DNA from: an uncultured Oscillospiraceae bacterium
Lineage (GTDB): Bacteria; Bacillota; Clostridia; Oscillospirales; Oscillospiraceae
Direction: 5' to 3'
Length of the DNA stretch: 7,399 nt
NCBI GenBank assembly: GCA_934533005.1
Contig: CAKTBC010000089.1
Coordinates: 1-7,399, forward strand
The notes under the pieces were generated by a model. The model searched no databases, was not told the DNA's origin, and saw nothing but the letters and a program-made list of their open reading frames with translations. Both the position numbers and the translations under genes were made by a program. This document shows positions 4,969 to 7,399 of this stretch, piece after piece (within the stretch, counting starts at the first letter, position 1; each line of letters opens with the position of its first letter).

Positions 4969-6105
4969 ATGCGAAAAAAGGAATGCGTAGCCATGCTCCT
5001 GGCGGGCGGCCAGGGCAGCCGTCTGGGTGTTCTGACGGAGAAGATCGCCAAGCCCGCCGTATCCTTCGGCGGGAAATACCGCATGATCGATTTTTCCCTT
5101 TCCAACTGCGTCAACTCCGGCATCGACACCGTCGGCGTGCTGATCCAGTATAAGCCGTCGCTGCTCAACCGGTATCTCGGCACAGGCGCGGCGTGGGATC
5201 TTGACGCCGGCTGGGGCGGCGTGCACATCCTCCCGCCGTACGCCACGCAGACCGGCGGCGAATGGTACGAGGGCACCGCCGACGCCATTTACCACAACAT
5301 CGACTTTCTCGACGGCTACGACCCTGAGTATGTCATCATCCTCTCCGGCGACCATCTCTACCAGATGGACTACAACCTGATGCTCGACTTCCACAAGCTC
5401 ATGGGCGCCGATCTTACCGTTGCGGTCAAGACCGTGCCGTGGGAGGAGGCGAGCCGCTTCGGCATCATGTCCGTCGATCAGGACATGCGCATCACGCGCT
5501 TTGCCGAAAAGCCGAAGGAGCCGGAGAGCAATCTGGCCTCCATGGGCATTTACATTTTCACCTGGCCGGTGCTGCGCGCGGCGCTCCTCGCCGACCACGA
5601 CGACTCCGAGAGCGACAAGGACTTCGGCAAGAACATCATCCCGACGCTGCTCGGTCAGGGCAAGAACCTCTTTGCCTATCAGTTCTCCGGCTACTGGAAG
5701 GACGTCGGCACGATCCCGAGCTATTACTCCACGCAGATGGAGCTTCTTGCCGAGAACGCCGAGTTCCGTCTGCACGACACGCGCATGCACATCCTCTCCA
5801 ACTTCAACGAGCACCCCTCCCACTTCATCGGCGGAGAGGGCCGCGTGGAGCACAGCATGATCTGCAACGGCTGCGAGATTTACGGCGAGGTATATAACTC
5901 CATCCTCTCCCCCGGTGTCACGGTGGAAAAGGGCGCGGTGGTGCGCGACTCCATCCTGCTCCCGGAATCGACCGTCGGCGAGGGCGCGCGCGTCGAGCGC
6001 ACGATCCTCAACGAGAACGCCTCCATCGCCGCCAAGGCAGCCATTGGGGCGTCGGGCAAGATCACCGTCATCGGCGAGAACGCCGTGATGGAAGTGGACG
6101 TTTGA
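4969..6105 (+). CDS. glgC: Glucose-1-phosphate adenylyltransferase, catalytic subunit GlgC
   Basis: Makes ADP-glucose and pyrophosphate from glucose-1-phosphate and ATP, the committed step of bacterial glycogen synthesis, in the cytosol. The 378 residues (from ATG 4969) show a nucleotidyltransferase domain followed by a left-handed beta-helix of hexapeptide repeats (about 285-370). Visible motifs: GGQGSRL (13-19, nucleotide loop), KPAV (28-31), WYEGTADAIYHN (99-110), SGDHLYQMDY (126-135) whose Asp128 matches the catalytic Asp142 of the E. coli enzyme, FAEKPK with Lys181 matching Lys195 (glucose-1-phosphate site), and YWKDVGT (242-248). By eye, Lys25 aligns with E. coli Lys39 of the fructose-1,6-bisphosphate site, but sensitivity to that activator cannot be inferred, as Clostridia-type enzymes are often controlled differently. 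All catalytic motifs are intact, in contrast to glgD just downstream. It lies 236 bases after glgP and 18 bases before glgD. Confidence 0.97.
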   Translation: MRKKECVAMLLAGGQGSRLGVLTEKIAKPAVSFGGKYRMIDFSLSNCVNSGIDTVGVLIQYKPSLLNRYLGTGAAWDLDAGWGGVHILPPYATQTGGEWYEGTADAIYHNIDFLDGYDPEYVIILSGDHLYQMDYNLMLDFHKLMGADLTVAVKTVPWEEASRFGIMSVDQDMRITRFAEKPKEPESNLASMGIYIFTWPVLRAALLADHDDSESDKDFGKNIIPTLLGQGKNLFAYQFSGYWKDVGTIPSYYSTQMELLAENAEFRLHDTRMHILSNFNEHPSHFIGGEGRVEHSMICNGCEIYGEVYNSILSPGVTVEKGAVVRDSILLPESTVGEGARVERTILNENASIAAKAAIGASGKITVIGENAVMEVDV

Positions 6106-6110
6106 TTTAA

Positions 6111-6116
6111 GGGAGG
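6111..6116 (+). promoter_or_regulatory. Ribosome-binding site of glgD
   Basis: GGGAGG lies 7 bases before the ATG at 6124, in the 18-base gap after glgC. No room for a terminator or a separate promoter is left between the two genes. Confidence 0.75.
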
Positions 6117-6123
6117 GAACATT

Positions 6124-7221
6124 ATGAACCGCACGATCGGCCTTATTTCCACCAACTACTCCGTCCCCGGCTTCGGCTCCGTTACCGAGGAACGCCCGGC
6201 GGCGAGCATCCCGTTCGGCGGGCGCTACCGCCTGCTCGACTTTGCTTTGAGCAACATGGTGAACTCCCGCATCCAGACTGTGGGACTCGTCACGCCGTAT
6301 TTCTACCGCAGCATCATGGACCACGTCGGCGCGGGCAAGCCGTGGGATCTCTCCCGCAAGGAGGGCGGCCTTTACATCCTGCCCGGCACGGTGTTCGGCT
6401 TCCACGAGCAGAACACGCGCTTCCTCTTCCGCGATCTGCTGCACAATATGGAATATCTCCGTCAGGGCGACGGCGACTATATTCTTGTGAGCTCCGGCAC
6501 GCTCGTGGCGAATATCGACTATCAGCCGATGATCGCCAAGCACGAGCTTGAAGGAAAGCCCGTCACGCTGCTCTATAAGAAAATGCAGCCGGGCGAGAAG
6601 CGCCCGGGGCGCTATCTCACGCTCGACGGCGGCATCGTCACCGGCATCCAGCGCGCGGACGAGGGGAAAAACCTCCTGCTCGACAGCTTCATCGCCGATA
6701 AATCGTTCCTGCTCCGCATCGCGCGCGACTATGCCGCGCTCGACTATATGGATTTTCTCGATATCCTCACCCACGTGCTGCCGGAGGTCGCCGTCGGCTG
6801 CTACGCCTTTGACGGCTATGTTGCGTTCATGGACGGCATGGAGGATTATTTCCGCGCCAGCATGGATCTTCTCGACAGCGGCATCCGCCGCGAGCTTTTT
6901 GAGCCCGACCGGCAGATCCGCACCAAAGCGCACGACACCCCGCCCGCGCTCTACGCCCCCGGCTCGGCGGTAAAGAACTCCGTCATGACCGCCGGAAGCG
7001 TCATTGAAGGCAGCGTGGAAAATAGCGTCTGCTTCCGCAATGTGCGCATCGAAAAGGGCGCGGTCGTCCGCAATTGCGTGCTGATGGAAAAATGCGTTGT
7101 CAAGGCGGGCGCGCGGCTCGAAAACGTGGTATGCGATAAGAACGTCACGGTTTCGGCGGGCGCGGTCGTCTGCGGCACGGCGGAGCATCCCTGCGTACTG
7201 GCGAAAGGCGGCGTTGTATGA
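6124..7221 (+). CDS. glgD: GlgD, non-catalytic regulatory paralogue of glucose-1-phosphate adenylyltransferase
   Basis: A GlgC homologue of 365 residues that keeps the fold but not the active site. Retained: the substrate-sheet segment FGGRYRLLDFALSNMVNSRI (31-50), GKPWDL (71-76), and a C-terminal hexapeptide beta-helix (about 280-355). Lost: the GGxGxRL nucleotide loop is replaced by STNYSVPGFGSVTEER (9-24), and the catalytic SGDH is SGTL (124-127 in SSGTLVANIDY), so the Asp is absent. The GTADA and FAEKP motifs are also not recognisable. In Firmicutes studied so far (for example Geobacillus stearothermophilus) GlgD associates with GlgC and raises or tunes its activity; the same role is inferred here from the 18-base spacing after glgC. 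The last 65 residues hold six cysteines (303, 318, 324, 337, 350, 357). Its stop overlaps the glgA start (ATGA). Confidence 0.95.
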   Translation: MNRTIGLISTNYSVPGFGSVTEERPAASIPFGGRYRLLDFALSNMVNSRIQTVGLVTPYFYRSIMDHVGAGKPWDLSRKEGGLYILPGTVFGFHEQNTRFLFRDLLHNMEYLRQGDGDYILVSSGTLVANIDYQPMIAKHELEGKPVTLLYKKMQPGEKRPGRYLTLDGGIVTGIQRADEGKNLLLDSFIADKSFLLRIARDYAALDYMDFLDILTHVLPEVAVGCYAFDGYVAFMDGMEDYFRASMDLLDSGIRRELFEPDRQIRTKAHDTPPALYAPGSAVKNSVMTAGSVIEGSVENSVCFRNVRIEKGAVVRNCVLMEKCVVKAGARLENVVCDKNVTVSAGAVVCGTAEHPCVLAKGGVV

Positions 7222-7399
7222 AGGAAAAGCTGCGCGTTCTCTTTGCCGCGTTTGAAGCCGCTCCGTTCATGAAAACTGGCGGTCTCGGCGACGTGGCAGC
7301 GTCTCTCCCCGGCGCGGTGCAATGCCCGACGATCGAGATGCGCGTCGTGCTGCCGAAGCTCCGCCAGATCCCGGCCGAGTATCAGGAGAAGATGAAGTT
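7218..7399 (+). CDS. glgA: Glycogen synthase GlgA (ADP-glucose type, GT5), N-terminal part only (runs off right edge)
   Basis: Transfers glucose from ADP-glucose to the non-reducing end of alpha-1,4 glucan, completing the pathway begun by GlgC/GlgD. Sixty codons are visible. They include the GT5 N-terminal hallmark LFAAFEAAPFMKTGGLGDV (8-26), in which KTGGLGD (19-25) is the ADP-glucose-binding KxGGL motif, followed by a strand that reads MRVVLPKLRQIPAEY. Phe12 stands where Ser is usual (ASEAAPF). The ATG at 7218 overlaps the glgD stop as ATGA; only a modest AAAGG (7204-7208) lies upstream, so translation is probably coupled to glgD. Everything after residue 60, including the second Rossmann domain, is outside the window. 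Confidence 0.95.
   Translation, partial: MKEKLRVLFAAFEAAPFMKTGGLGDVAASLPGAVQCPTIEMRVVLPKLRQIPAEYQEKMK

Noticed and set aside
4951..7188. 745-codon open frame on the minus strand opposite glgC and glgD
   Set aside because: Same cause: a composition shadow of two well-supported genes, spanning their junction, with no motif and a biased Ala/Val/Arg/His/Asp content.

Overview
The window holds most of a bacterial glycogen operon on the + strand, glgB-glgP-(gap)-glgC-glgD-glgA, with a divergent lipoprotein gene cut by the left edge. The organism is most likely a GC-rich member of the Clostridia (Oscillospiraceae/Ruminococcaceae-like). Reasons: glgC is paired with glgD, its catalytically degenerate paralogue, an arrangement typical of Firmicutes; ribosome-binding sites are strong (AGGAGG, GGGAGG); one start is TTG; and the lipoprotein has a lipobox followed by a long Pro-Thr linker. 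This placement is inference from sequence style, not from a database search.

Layout. 1-323 (minus): N-terminal part of a secreted lipoprotein. 324-486: divergent intergenic region with a good sigma-A-type extended -10 promoter for glgB, a weaker candidate promoter for the lipoprotein, and a small perfect hairpin that covers the glgB ribosome-binding site and part of its TTG start codon. 487-2355: glgB, branching enzyme. 2333-4732: glgP, glycogen phosphorylase, overlapping glgB by 23 bases. 4733-4968: a 236-base gap, the largest inside the operon, packed with four consecutive perfect inverted repeats (two of which compete for the same strand), then an AT-rich stretch with a candidate promoter. 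4969-6105: glgC. 6124-7221: glgD. 7218 to the right edge: start of glgA, overlapping glgD by ATGA.

How the genes work together. GlgC, with GlgD as probable regulatory partner, makes ADP-glucose from glucose-1-phosphate and ATP. GlgA adds the glucose to alpha-1,4 chains, GlgB introduces alpha-1,6 branches, and GlgP releases glucose-1-phosphate from chain ends. Synthesis and breakdown are therefore co-encoded. The structured gap divides the cluster into glgBP and glgCDA, which may allow the two halves to be expressed at different levels.

The enzymes are ordinary family members, and I see no wholly new system. The parts most worth a second look are non-coding: the SD-masking hairpin at glgB and the hairpin-dense glgP-glgC gap.
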